Part shown: piece by piece, positions 1-10,202 of the stretch | Layout of the letters: each line of letters starts with the position of its first letter | Numbering within the stretch: position 1 is the stretch's first letter | NCBI GenBank assembly: GCA_022432975.1 | Contig: CM039508.1 | Span: 19,071,330-19,135,329, forward strand | Direction: 5' to 3' | DNA length: 64,000 nt | Source: Begonia masoniana | Lineage: Eukaryota > Streptophyta > Magnoliopsida > Cucurbitales > Begoniaceae | The notes under the pieces: generated by a model | Told to the model about the DNA's origin: nothing | What the model saw: only the letters and a program-made list of their open reading frames with translations | Databases searched by the model: none | Position numbers and translations under genes: made by a program

Positions 1-2
1 TG

Positions 3-512
3 ATGAATCGAGTGTTTCGTGAATACTTGGATAAGTTTGTGATTGTATTTATTGATGATATCTTAATATATTCACGGACTAAAGCTGACCATGAAGAACA
101 CCTAAGAGTGGTTTTGGCGACTTTAAATCAGCAGCAGCTCTATGCCAAGTTGTCCAAATGTGAATTTTGGTTAGATAAGGTCAACTTTTTAGGTCATGTC
201 ATCTCTGCTGAGGGCATATCCGTAGACCCAACCAAGATTCAGGCTGTTAAGGACTGGCCACAGCCAAGGAATGCCAGCGAGGTCCGTAGTTTCCTTGGTC
301 TGGCAGGTTATTATAGAAAGTTCATTAAGGGATTCTCTATGATAGCTAAGCCTTTAACTAGTTTGACAAAGAAAGACACCAAATACTCTTGGTCTGAAGC
401 TTGTGAAGATAGCTTCCAAACACTAAAACTGAAGTTGACGACAGCCCCTCTTTTGGCACTCCCAACTGAGGAATGGAGATTTAGTGTTTATTGCGACGCA
501 TGCCAAAGTTAG
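3..512 (+). pseudogene. Reverse transcriptase C-terminal part (Tekay), broken
   Basis: The frame begins within RT and carries the catalytic FIDDILIYS motif near nt 48-75, followed by the thumb/connection region with the typical [18 protein letters not shown] and [14 protein letters not shown] blocks. It runs into the start of RNase H (SVYCDA, the first catalytic Asp) and then stops after about 169 residues. A +1 frameshift near nt 500 moves the RNase H sequence into the next frame. The same blocks recur in the Tekay element at 62304-63284, about 60 kb away, so the two are members of one lineage. Confidence 0.92.
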
Positions 513-1329
513 ACTAGGATGTGTCTTGATGAAAGAAGGCAAGGTTGTAGCGTCTGCCTCCAGGCAACTGAAGAGTTATAAACAGAATTACCCCACTCAT
601 GATTTGGAATTAGCCGCAGTTGTTTTTGCATTAAAGATTTGGAGACACTATTTGTATGGTCAGCAGTGTGAAGTGTTTTCTGACCATAAAAGCCTGAAGT
701 ACCTTTTTACCCAAAAGGAGTTGAACATGAGACAAAGACGTTGGTTAGAGTTTGTTAAGGATTATGACTTTAAAATTAAGTACCACCCGAGTAAGGCTAA
801 TGTGGTAGCCGATGCGTTAAGCAGGATGTTGACGACAATGCAGCCCGCGGTGTCAACCATGTCTATACCTTTGAGGACAGAAGTACAGAAGTTCGAGTTG
901 GAGATGGTTTCTGATTTGTCAGCCTTACTTGCCGATGTTTCTATTAGACCAACTATCATGGATAGGATCAAGGAGGCACAACAAAAGGATTCAAAAGAAA
1001 ATAGTAGCATGATGAGTAAGTTGAAAGACGCCTCTTCTGAGTTCAGTCTTTCCAAGGATGGTATTTTGAGATTTAGGAATCGATGGTATATTCCAAGTGA
1101 TAAGGAATTACGCAAGTTGATCTTGGTCGAGGCGCACTCGTCTCCCTTTTCTATACATCCTGGCAGCACTAAGATGTATCGGGACTTGAAGTTATTCTAT
1201 TGGTGGCCGAATTTGAAGAGGGATGTTGCCAAGTATGTGGAATCATATCTGATATGCCAACAAGTTAAAGTAGAACATCAACGTCTAGGAGGTACCCTTC
1301 AACCCTTACCGATTCCCGAATGGAAGTAG
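484..1329 (+). pseudogene. RNase H and integrase zinc-binding region (Tekay), broken
   Basis: After the frameshift the frame continues through RNase [27 protein letters not shown] (catalytic Glu), [11 protein letters not shown] (Asp) and VADALSRM (final Asp). It then gives the integrase N-terminal zinc-binding region ([25 protein letters not shown]). The expected CXXC pair reads YLIC, so the first zinc-binding Cys has become Tyr. The frame ends at a TAG in EWK*ENIAMDF; the Tekay consensus has Trp there, so this is a TGG-to-TAG change. Confidence 0.9.
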
Positions 1330-2383
1330 GAAAACATTGCCATGGACTTTGTTGTGGGATTACGTAAGACAACTAAAGGTCATAATAGCATTTGAGTTGT
1401 AATTGACAGGATGACGAAATCAGCTCACTTCCTACCTGTAAAGACGACTTATACGATGGACCAGCTTGCTAACCTGTATGTTCAGGAAATTATCAGATTG
1501 CATGGGATTCCAATATCCATTGTCTCAGATTGTGATCCCAGGTTCACCTCGAGGTTTTGGCAAAGTCTTCAAGGCACGCTTGGTACAAAGTTATCTTTCA
1601 GCACTGCTTTTCATCCTCAGACAGATGACCAATTGGAGAGAACAATCCTAGACACTTGAGGATATGTTGAGGGCGTGTGTGCTGGATTTTCAGACATCTT
1701 GGAATCGATACCTGCCCTTAGTGGAATTCTCCTACAACAATAGTTACCAGTCCACTATCGGTATGGCACCGTACGAGGCACTGTATGGTAGGAAATGTAG
1801 ATCACCCTTATATTGGGACGAAGTTGGCAAAACAAAACTTCTAGGCCCTAAAATTTTACAGCAGATGTCAGACAAGATTGCCATAATTAGGAAAAGGATG
1901 ATGACTGCACGAAGCCGACAGAAGAGTTATGCAGACCAAAGAAGGAGAGATCTTGAATTTGCTGTGGGTGATGAAGTTTTCTTAAAGATTTCACCATTTA
2001 AGGGAGTTTTAAGATTTGGCAAGAAAGGAAAACTTAGTCCACGATTCATTGGTTCCTTCCCTGTCTTGACAAGGATTGGTAAAACCGCTTATAGGTTGCA
2101 GTTGCCTCCATCACTGGAAAAGGTCCATTATGTCTTTCATGTATCCATGCTAAGGAAATGCATACGTAATCCGTCACAGGTTGTTAAGCCAACAGAAATT
2201 GAGTTTGAGCCGACATTAACGTATGAAGAGAAACCTATACGAATTTTTGAATCTGCAGTTAAGACTCTACGGGATAAAGAAATTCCTCTCGTAAAAGTTT
2301 TGTGGACGAATCATGGCATTGAAGAAGCCACTTGGGAGCGACAGCAGGACATGTTGGACAAATATCCAGAGCTCTTTGTTTGA
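1330..2383 (+). pseudogene. Integrase core, C-terminal domain and chromodomain (Tekay), broken
   Basis: The rve-type core is readable across two stops: MDFVVGL (first Asp, nt 1343 onward), IVSDCDPRF (second Asp), FHPQTD and ERTI (Glu). A TGA near nt 1395 replaces a coding codon, and another stop with a small frameshift falls near 1657. From 1664 an uninterrupted 239-residue frame gives the GPY-type C-terminal domain (KLSPRFIGSF) and then a chromodomain (LTYEEKPIRI, IPLVKVLW, EEATWE) ending KYPELFV. In chromoviruses such a module is thought to steer integration to histone-marked chromatin. Confidence 0.9.
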
Positions 2384-2409
2384 TCAATTTTCGAGGACGA
2401 GAATTTTGT

Positions 2410-2424
2410 TTAAGGAGGGGTGGA
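2410..2424 (+). other. Polypurine tract of the Tekay element
   Basis: A purine-rich run (TTTAAGGAGGGGTGGA) lies directly before the TGTAACACCCG LTR start. It is the expected primer for plus-strand DNA synthesis. Its position fixes the LTR boundary at 2425. Confidence 0.8.
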
Positions 2425-3908
2425 TGTAACACCCGACAATTTCGGCCAGGTGATTTTCTTAACCATTTTAATTGTCATCCTTTTATTGACCTTTATGATT
2501 TTAAATTTAATGCCAAGACTTATTTATTACAAGTTGAGTGAAACTAGGTTGGGTGGCAAGTTTGTAATTAAGGTGGATTTTAATTGGTATAAATAAGTTA
2601 TGGGAATTCTTAAACCTCAATAAAACCTCGCTGTAGCCGACATTTCCTCTCTCGGCGATTCCCTTCCTTCCAGAGCTCCCTCTCTGCCAGCTATTCCTTC
2701 GCCGGCGACCAGTTCTTCAGTCTCCACTTTCGACAATCCACGCTGTAGGTAAGACTTAGACAATGTAGTTACTTAGAACTCTGTCTTCAGCTAGAACTTG
2801 AGGTTTCAGATTCTTCATTAATAGAGTAATAGTAGTGACAATCATAATCTGTGTTTAGTAATGACATTTTCCGATTCGATTCTGGACATTAAGATAACAG
2901 ACCGTGTTTAGTTGTTAGACTTAATCCGGTTATTTAGGTTCTGGAAGTTTAATCTGTACACACTAGGCGCTCGACTAGGAAGGTTTAGAAATATTTATGT
3001 TAGATACTAGGATGACTTTTAGTTAGGATTTTAATTTAACACTGTAATGTGAAATGTTTCTAGGTGAAGAAGTTTGAAGAGAAGTGCTCAAGTTGATAAG
3101 GAAACCAGGTAAGTGAGTGAGTAAGACTTCCGGCCATTAGGGCCCTACATCACAAGGGTACTAAGTAGCAGTTGTTTATGATGCTAATAATACCTGTGCT
3201 AACGTCTGGTTGTCTTCGGTACTCAAGTTGATGTTATGATTTTTTGATGAATGAATGGCTTGATCAGTAGTCTGATGAACTAAGATTACTCATGCTCATT
3301 CATCATGAATATTTCTCAAGCATATGAAAATGTTTTAAGTGCATGATTTCTCCCATGTACAAGATATGAACATGAAACTTATGCAACAAGGATTAAGAGA
3401 GGGTTAAGGGCGGTTTGAAGTATGTCACTGTCCAAAAGAAGGACCATGAATACGACCCGCAAGGGACTATGTACACTCTCACTGTCAACCCCCTTTTCGG
3501 CACAAATCCTCCCTTAATCCGTATGATGAAAACGATGAACATGAACAAGAATAAGAACACGAAAAGATCATGAACATGTGTTTCCTTTAATTTGTGCATT
3601 CATGCATACATGTTAGCATTGCACTACTTACTGAGCATTAGGCTTATAGTTTAAACCTTATGATGTAGGTGAAGAACTACCAGGTGAGGATTTCAAGTCT
3701 AATGAGGATGTTTAAGGCTGGTTGCTGGAAGGTGCTCAGGGTGACAGATTGGTGGCTGAAAAGGTGATTTCAACTCCTGGATACTACTTTTATCATATTA
3801 GTAAGGTTATGAATACTGAAGTCTATGTAGGATGCTTTCTTAAAACAATGGATACTGGAACCTGACTAACTAACTTCTGAAGTTTGTGAAAGTCTGAAAG
3901 TTTCCTGT

Positions 3909-4083
3909 CTATCGGATGATGTCTTCCATCGGATGATGACTTCCATCGGATGATGTCTTCCATCGGATGATGTCTTCTATCGGATGATGTCTTCCATCAG
4001 ATGATGTCTTCTATCGGATGATGTCTTCCATCGGATGAAGTCTTCCATCGGATGATGTCTTCTATCGGATGATGTCTTCTATC
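3909..4083 (+). repeat. 17-bp tandem array in LTR (about 10 copies)
   Basis: Degenerate units of the form TCGGATGATGTCTTCCA repeat about ten times, with single-base variants (GATGACTTCC, GATGAAGTC, CATCAGATG). The core CGGATGATG/CTTCC is also found in the arrays of the LTRs at 37765-41655, 49875-52530 and 57362-60666, so this is a lineage-wide repeat theme. Confidence 0.85.
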
Positions 4084-4085
4084 GA

Positions 4086-4404
4086 AAGGAGTTTAATGAG
4101 TCACGTGATGTGCATGTGTCAATCGGTAGAAGCCGGTATTAAGTCTTGTCGTTTTGTGATCGGATGAAGTTTAATGAGTCACGTGATGTGCATGTGTCAA
4201 TCGGTAGAAGCCAGTATTAAGTCTTGTCGTTTTGTGATCAGATGAAGTTTAATAAGTCACGTGATGTGCATGTGTCAATTCGATAGAAGCCGATATTAAG
4301 TCTTGTCATTTTGTGATCGGATGAAGTTTAATGGATCACGTGGGATGCATGTGTCAATCGGTAGGAGCGTGCACCACGCTTTGTCGTTTTGCGATCGGTA
4401 GATG
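4086..4404 (+). repeat. 78-bp tandem array in LTR (4 copies)
   Basis: Four units begin at the GTTTAATGAGTCACGTG-like sequence at about 4091, 4169, 4247 and 4326, a 78-79 bp period. Each unit has a near-palindromic TCACGTGA-type G-box core (GGATCACGTGGG in the last unit), the sequence TCGGTAGAAGC and a GTCTTGTCGTTTTG block. The first copies are the most alike and the fourth has diverged most. Confidence 0.88.
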
Positions 4405-4622
4405 TCCTTGAGTTTCCAATTCCCTTCGGCCAAATGTCTTAATGTTTTGTCTAATTATGAACGTTGTCTATTTATTGAGTTTTTCGCTGTAAAGTCGAGG
4501 ATTAAAGATAAGAATTATCATCACTAAGAGAAAATTTAAAATTTTTCGTAATTTCTCTTAGTTCAGTTCAATGTTTTGGGTAGCAAAACCGGGTTTGGAA
4601 GACTCGGGGCGTTACACCTCTG

Positions 4623-5318
4623 TTGATGGTCATAAGGATAGCCCTCGTTTCTAAAAATGTGGACGAAGACTGCCAACGTGAAAATATTGTTCAAAGTAGA
4701 TGTGCAGTCAAGGATAAAGTTTGTTCCGTAATTATCGATAGTGGAAGTTGCATTAACGTGACTTCCAACAATATGGTTAGTAAACTTGGATTGGAGATGA
4801 CTAACCACCCTAAGCCATATAAGTTGCGATTGTTGGACGATAGAGATGATATCAAGGTAACCAAGCAAGTAACCATCAATTTTACTATTGGGAAATATAA
4901 AGATTCGGTTATTTGTGATGTCGTTCCGATGAACGCAAGTCACCTTCTTCTAGGACGACCATGACTTTATGACCGTAGGGTGCAATATGATGGGTTCCTC
5001 AACAATTATAGTTTGAAATTTGGTGGTAGGAACATCAAATTACTTCCTATGACCCCTGAACAAATAGCACGTGACGATGCGGTTAGGAAGGAAGAAAAGA
5101 TTAAGGAAAATCTTTTCTTATCAAAAAAAGGATTAAGAGCTGCAGTCACAAAAGGAAAGACCGCGATTTTAATTTTATTTAGAGACCGTGTTATGGAGCT
5201 TGGAGACATACCTTTACTGGTCCAAAATTTGCTTAAGACTTATCAAGATGTCTTTCCTGAAGAACTACCACCCGGATTACCACCGATTAGAGGAATAGAA
5301 TACCAAATTGACCTATAA
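4623..5318 (+). pseudogene. Aspartic protease region (CRM-like), broken
   Basis: The retropepsin motif IIDSGSCINVTS gives the catalytic Asp; HLLLGRP is the conserved second motif. A TGA follows GRP where related sequences have Trp (GRPWQYDRK in the copy at 44623-45534), a TGG-to-TGA change. The second segment (4980-5318) carries the linker to RT and ends VFPEELPPGLPPIRGIEYQ, the start of the gypsy RT. The homologous protease in the second CRM-like element is about 60-70% alike by eye. Confidence 0.87.
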
Positions 5319-6190
5319 CCTGAAGCTATGTTGCCTAACTGACGGCCTATAGGATTAGGCCTGAAGAAGCAAAAGAGCTACAAGATCAAGTTCAAGAATT
5401 ATTGGGAAGGGGTTATATAAGAGAATCGATGAGCCCTTGTGTCGTACCTACCTTGTTGGTACCTAAAAAGGATGGCTCTATGCGAATGTGCGTTGATATT
5501 CGAGCTATCAACCAAATTACCATTAAGTATAGATACCTTATCCCTAGACTTGAAGACATGCTAGACGAGTTAAGCGGAGCATCAATATTCTCCAAGGTAG
5601 ACTTGAAGAGCGGATAACACCAAATTCGCATGAAAGAAGGTGATGAATGGAAAACCGCCTTCAAAACAAAATACGGATTGTTTGAGTGGATGGTTATGCC
5701 ATTCGGACTTACGAATCCCCCGAGCACCTTCATGAGGTTAATGCACCATGTTCTTAAGGATCTCCTTGGGAAGTTTGTTGTCGTATACTTCGATGACATC
5801 TTGGTGTATAGCCCCAACCTCCCACAACATGTCAACCATCTCGGGATACTTTTTCAAACTCTCCGTTGAGCTAAATTGTTTGGGAATTTGAGTAAGTGCT
5901 CTTTTGGACAAGAGAAAGTATACTTTTTGGGCTTTATCATTTCAAAAGATGGCTTGGAAGTAGATGAAGATAAGGTTAAAGCCATCAAGGAGTGGCCCAC
6001 TCCGAATAGTATCACTGAAGTCCGTAGTTTTCACGGACTAGCCTCTTTTTATAGGAGGTTTATTAAAGACTTCAGTTCCTTAGTTGCTCCTATTACCGAT
6101 CTTACCAAGAAAGGAATAGACTTTAATTGGACACCGGCATGTCAAAGTAGCTTCGACCTAATTAAAGAAAAACTTTGTCAATCTCCAGTT
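5319..6190 (+). pseudogene. Reverse transcriptase (CRM-like), broken
   Basis: RT blocks in order: [49 protein letters not shown] (stop where Tyr is expected), [16 protein letters not shown], the catalytic [11 protein letters not shown] (about 5785-5817), then [16 protein letters not shown] and [16 protein letters not shown]. Stops lie near 5318, 5616 and 5868. All catalytic Asp residues can be read, so the domain was functional before decay. Confidence 0.9.
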
Positions 6191-6574
6191 TTGGCACTTC
6201 TCGATTTCAATAAAGTTTTTGAGATCAAGAGTGATGCCTCCGGAATTGGCATTGAAGCTGTATTGATGCAAGATGGCAAGTCTCTTACCTATTTCAGTGA
6301 AAAGTTGAAAGGAGCTGCTTTGAACTATTCTACCTATGACAAGGAATTTTATGCCGTGATTAGAGCTATTGAACAATGGCAACATTACCTTCTATCTAAG
6401 GATGTTTGTGATTCATTCCGACCATCAATCACTCAAGCATATTAAGAGCCAACACAAACTCAACAAAAGGCACGCAAAATGGGTGGAATTCTTGGAAAGA
6501 TTTTCATAAATTTTGAAATATTTGAAAGGATCTGACAACACTGTGCCGATGCTCTATCACGAAGACGTATCCTC
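6191..6574 (+). pseudogene. RNase H (CRM-like), broken
   Basis: The frame from RT runs into RNase [19 protein letters not shown] (first Asp) and [20 protein letters not shown] (Glu). A one-base shift near 6405 then moves [14 protein letters not shown] sequence into another frame. A WVEFLERF block follows, and further stops precede the HEDVSS region before integrase. The order and spacing match the family. Confidence 0.82.
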
Positions 6575-7471
6575 TTGATAGAATTAGGCGTTAGATTTTT
6601 TGGATTTAAATGGATCAAGACTTTATATGAGTTCGATAAAGATTTTGGAATGCCTTATCAAGATTGTAAAAATAAGGCTGAAAGAGGATATAGTCTTGTT
6701 GATGGATTTTTACGTAAAGGTGGGAAATTGTGTATTCCTGATTGCAGTCTACGACAATGCCTTCTTAAAGAGGCTCATGGAGTAGGATTGTCTGGACATT
6801 TTGAAGAAAAGAAAACCCTAGAGCTGTTGAAAGAAAGATTTTATTGTCCTCATATGATGAAAGACGTGCACCACTCCGTTGAGCAGTGCATTGTTTGTAA
6901 AAAGGCTAAAAGCAAAGTTCTACCTCAAGGACTTTACCTTCCGTTACCAATTCCTTCACACCCTTGGGTAGAAATTAGTATGGATTTTGTTTTAGGGTTA
7001 CCACGGACGGGACGCAATAAGGACTCTATTCTAGTGGTCGTAGATAGATTCTCCAAAATGGTGCATTTTATCGCCTGCCATAAGACTGATGACTCTGCTG
7101 CTATAGCCGACCTATTCTTCAAGGAGATAGTTAGACTCCATGGAGTGCTTCAATCTATTGTATCCGATCGCGATACCAAGTTCTTGAGCACTTTTTGGAA
7201 GACCCTATAGAAGAAATTGGGAACTACACTATGTTTTAGTACATCTTTCCATCCCCAAACGGACGGCCAAACGAAAGTGGTCAATAGGACCTTGGGAACA
7301 CTTCTTCGTAGTGTCGTGGGTAAGAATCTAACCAATTGGAACATAATACTACCCCAAGTTGAATTCTGTTATAACAAAAGCCTTCACTCCACCACCCAGC
7401 AAACGCCCTTTGAGGTAGTCTATGGATTTAATCCGAACTCACCCTTGACGCTCATTCCCATTCCAACCTAG
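6575..7471 (+). pseudogene. Integrase zinc-binding and catalytic core (CRM-like), broken
   Basis: The H2C2 zinc motif is intact: [18 protein letters not shown]...CIVCKKAK. The core follows: [10 protein letters not shown] (Asp), [10 protein letters not shown] (Asp), then a TAG in TFWKTL*KKLG where Trp is normal, [17 protein letters not shown] (the catalytic Glu position reads Lys), and [17 protein letters not shown]. The missing Glu would abolish strand transfer by itself. A stop follows IPIPT at 7471. Confidence 0.9.
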
Positions 7472-7486
7472 GACCTAGTAAACCCT

Positions 7487-8095
7487 TTGGAAGCTAATAA
7501 AGCGGAGCAAATGAAGAAGTTATATGAAAAGGTTCGCCAAACAATTGAGAAAAGTAACACCAATTATGCTAAGCATGCAAATAAGGGACGAAAAGAGGTA
7601 ATCTTTAATGTTGGAGATTTGGTGTGGTTACACCTTAGGAAGGAACGATTTCCTGCCAAAAGACGCTCCAAACTTTTACCTAGAGCTGAAGGCCCCTTCA
7701 AGATTTTAGAGCGAATTAATAATAATGCTTATAAATTGGAATTACTCGGCGAATATGGGGTGTCCTCCACCTTCAATGTTCAAGATTTGTCCCCTTATAT
7801 TGGAGAATTGGGGTATAAAGAGGAGGCTGAACAAATGAATTTGAGGTCAAATTCTCAGCCACCGGGAGGGGATGACATGCCTAGGAGGCCTGTCACGAGA
7901 TCAAAAACTCGGGCCCATAATTTAGTCACTCAATGTTCTAATGATTTTTGTCTTTTTGCAGGTTTTGATCCAATCATGACTTTCACTTGGGAGCCAACTT
8001 CGGAGGATGTGGACAAACCTTGCACAGCCTTCATTGGAACATTCACGAGGAGCCTTCAAACAGCCCAATGGGAATTTGTCTTCCCGGGCCATTAA
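7487..8095 (+). pseudogene. Integrase C-terminal domain and CR-like tail (CRM-like)
   Basis: A 202-residue open frame covers the C-terminal domain (NKGRKEVIFNVGDLVWLHL, RKERFPAKRRSKL, GPFKILERINNNAYKL, STFNVQDLSPY) and then about 100 residues of polar tail (DMPRRPVTRSKTRAHN) reaching WEFVFPGH. There is no chromodomain. In CRM elements the tail often overlaps the 3' LTR. Here the sequence after about 7990 is alignable with the LTR of the second CRM-like element (DVDKP versus DMDKP), which fits such an overlap. Confidence 0.82.
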
Positions 8096-9302
8096 ATGTG
8101 TAATTTTATTTTTCAAACTTATTTGGCATACATTAGCCTTTTTGTATGGATTATTATATATTTTCATATCATGTATTAGATTGTATGGTTAGGATTAGAT
8201 GAACGTTGGTGGATTATGGGTTGAAGAAATTCAACAAATTATTCAAAGGAAAAAGCCTACAACCAATAGAGCCCAAAGGAAGCCATGGCCCAAAGAAGAG
8301 CTCACATTTAAAGGTATGATTTTGCAGGTACAAGAGTTAGTGGCAACATGGATTGATGAGTTGGCAAGATCTCACCCATTGGCTAAGGGATGGCTCGATT
8401 TTATGGTGAAATGCTGGTCTGGCGCGCGCGGGCAGCAGGAGAGGCGCGTGGGCAGACAGGTTGAGGCACGTGGGCAGGATCGCTATGCTGGCACAGTTGC
8501 GCCAATCAGTGCGAGCGCCCAAGATTGCTGATGTGACGCGCTGGCACGCGCGGCAGCTCCTTGTTGGCTGGACAGCGCGCACACGGCTTCACTCCTCCAA
8601 GCCATCCGATTGTTTCTTCATCCAAGGACCTTCACTTCATCTCCAAATCCATGCCAAACCCTAATCCACCTTAGGATTTCTATAAATGCATAGCATTAGT
8701 GTTTGTATGGAACTTTTTGCCAAATTTATAAAACTCCTATTTCTCTCCAAGCTTGTGTGCTTTGGCTTTTCCTTGATTCCTTGAATCAAGTGGAGTAGCC
8801 CTCCATTGTTAGCCTAGCCTTCGGGTTGCTAGGTTAACTCTTAGCTATTTCCTCGTCTTCTCTATTGGGATTAGGAGTGAGGATGAAAACCTAGGCCCTA
8901 GGTGGTCGTTTTTCCTCCAGGAAAATCGTTTATCCAAGAGCGTAAAACGTAAGTAGCTCTTTGGATCCGCCGAAGGTATTTCCATTTCTAGCATTTCCAT
9001 TATATTTCACTCACATTATCACCTCTAAATTTCGGCCATCACTTCACACACTTCACCATTTTTATTTATTGCATTTTTATTTCCTCCATTTTTCCTCCAC
9101 GGTTACACACACTCTTCTCTTCATCTTATTCTTCACTTTTCTTTTCATTTCATGCCCTTATAATGCTCATATAAATCGGCCATCATCACACACCCTCACA
9201 TCCATTTTCTTACTTCACTTTCTTCACCATATACTTCCTATTATACTCGGTTTTCACTTATTCACTTAACACCCAAGCACTTGAGTATTTGTGGGTATCA
9301 CA
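8096..9302 (+). repeat. LTR-like noncoding region after CRM-like remnant 1
   Basis: No gene. The first part aligns loosely with the LTR at 46158-47244 (GGGAATTTGTCTT, GTATGGTTAGGATTAGATGAACG versus GTGGTTAGGTTAGATGAATG). A GC-rich patch with repeated GGCGCGCG/GGCACGTGGGCAG words lies at 8415-8580. A C/T-rich stretch with no coding potential fills 8990-9260. No second LTR copy is present, so the boundaries are inferred only. Confidence 0.5.
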
Positions 9303-10197
9303 CAGCCCCTTTTCTAAGGGCCATCGTGTCACAAACCCATATAAAACACTTGGCCAATTCTATCTAAGAGGAACGTATTCTTTAGACTCTTCTATATTTT
9401 AATTGTAGGAGGGGTGAAGATGGCCATGAAAAGGAAAGAAGACAAAAGTCTTGCCAAAAATGAAGACAAATTCGTAGAAAGACCTTGGGATGAAGAAATA
9501 TTGTTTTGACCAAGTGAAAGGATGCTTTGAAAACCATCACATTGACTCTTTTTCAAAGTTGTCATTTATTCTTTGTTAACTGAATTTTGACTATAAAAGG
9601 GCCTCAAGTCCCTCGTTGTAAGGTATCAAATTTTAGAAGTCAAAAATCGTGTTTTGTTATATTGTGAAGTGCTCTTCACAAATTGTTTCAACTCGAGCTT
9701 GGTGAGTTATATCCAAGTGAGTGTTAGTGGGTTTAGTGAGTCATATCAAAATCATAGTTTGGTGAGTAATATCCAAACAAACCTCCACTTGTTCTTGGTG
9801 AGTCAAATTTGAGTGAGTGCGGGTGATCCTTTAACTACCTTGTTCACTGAAACTAGTCCCATCCATCATTCCATCTATTACTTAACAAGGGAAGGGACGC
9901 TAATTCCATCTCCCCAAAGAACAAGCCTTAGCACGCTGACCCCCAAGAACAAGTCGTAGGCACCCCATGGGTCTCCCTTGTACTCTTTCAGTCTTCCATT
10001 CTCTTCCTTCTCCTAGTATTGGAAGTGAGTCAACTTCACAAGGAGAGAAAGGATCAGCTAAGCAACTTGAAGCCGAATATTCAGGCGGGGTAGGAATCAC
10101 TTCTTTGGCTTGGTAAAACATCTACCATGGAGTCGACAGAGTACGGAGAGAGAAAAGAGTAGATGCAAAAATCTCAAACCTAGATTGAGAAGTAAGG
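9303..10197. other. Unclassified repeat-like sequence with TATA box
   Basis: No convincing reading frame. A good TATA box (GACTATAAAAGGGCC) lies at 9589-9603, followed by a pyrimidine-poor leader and, at 9698-9825, four degenerate copies of a TTGGTGAGTNATATCCAA element. The look is of an LTR promoter/leader fragment, perhaps of an element not otherwise represented here. The right limit is the Sirevirus target site at 10198. Confidence 0.4.
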
Positions 10198-10202
10198 GGA
10201 GG

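Larger units (their letters stand above)
1..4616 (+). mobile_element. Tekay/Del-type Ty3-gypsy retrotransposon, 3' part
   Basis: The window opens inside the reverse transcriptase of a gypsy element. The order is RT, RNase H, integrase, chromodomain, polypurine tract, then LTR. A chromodomain at the integrase C-terminus and the pol motifs place it in the Tekay (Del) chromovirus lineage. The LTR ends in the inverted terminal bases TGTAAC...GTTACA. The right end abuts a CRM-like protease reading frame at 4617, so this element inserted into that older element. The 5' LTR lies outside the window, so its target-site duplication cannot be checked (expected CCTCT at 4617-4621). Pol is broken by several stops and a frameshift, so the copy is inactive. 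Confidence 0.93.
2425..4616 (+). repeat. 3' LTR of Tekay element (2.2 kb)
   Basis: The LTR starts TGTAACACCCGA and ends CGGGGCGTTACA, giving 5'-TG...CA-3' with an imperfect inverted terminal repeat. It holds a pyrimidine-rich leader-like stretch (2640-2710), a perfect splice-donor sequence AGGTAAGT (3107-3114) followed by a GGCC-TTA-GGGCCC palindrome and CTACA (3132-3149), a CTGAGC...GGCTTA block (3631-3644), and two tandem arrays (3909-4404) before the end. The same module order occurs in the other TGTRAC LTRs of this window. No coding sequence is present. Confidence 0.88.
4617..9302 (+). mobile_element. CRM-like Ty3-gypsy retrotransposon remnant 1
   Basis: Downstream of the inserted Tekay LTR the sequence resumes in a gypsy pol: aspartic protease, RT, RNase H, integrase and a C-terminal region without chromodomain, continuing into LTR-like sequence. 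The integrase C-terminus (RKERFPAKRRSKL, GPFKILERINNNAYKL, TFNVQDLSPY) matches what I know of the CRM chromovirus clade. Sequence upstream of protease is outside the window. Several stops and frameshifts make it a fossil. The right limit (9302) is a guess from a TATCACA-like ending; no LTR pair or TSD supports it. Confidence 0.8.

Noticed and set aside
4617..8095. Athila/Tat assignment for the CRM-like remnants
   Set aside because: The integrase C-terminus (KERFPAKRRSKL, NAYKLELLGEYG) and the absence of an env-like gap favour CRM; still based on memory of the families.
8199..8664. Overlapping frames in the GC-rich LTR-like patch
   Set aside because: Frames on both strands arise from GCGCG/GGGCAG repeats; no domain is seen.
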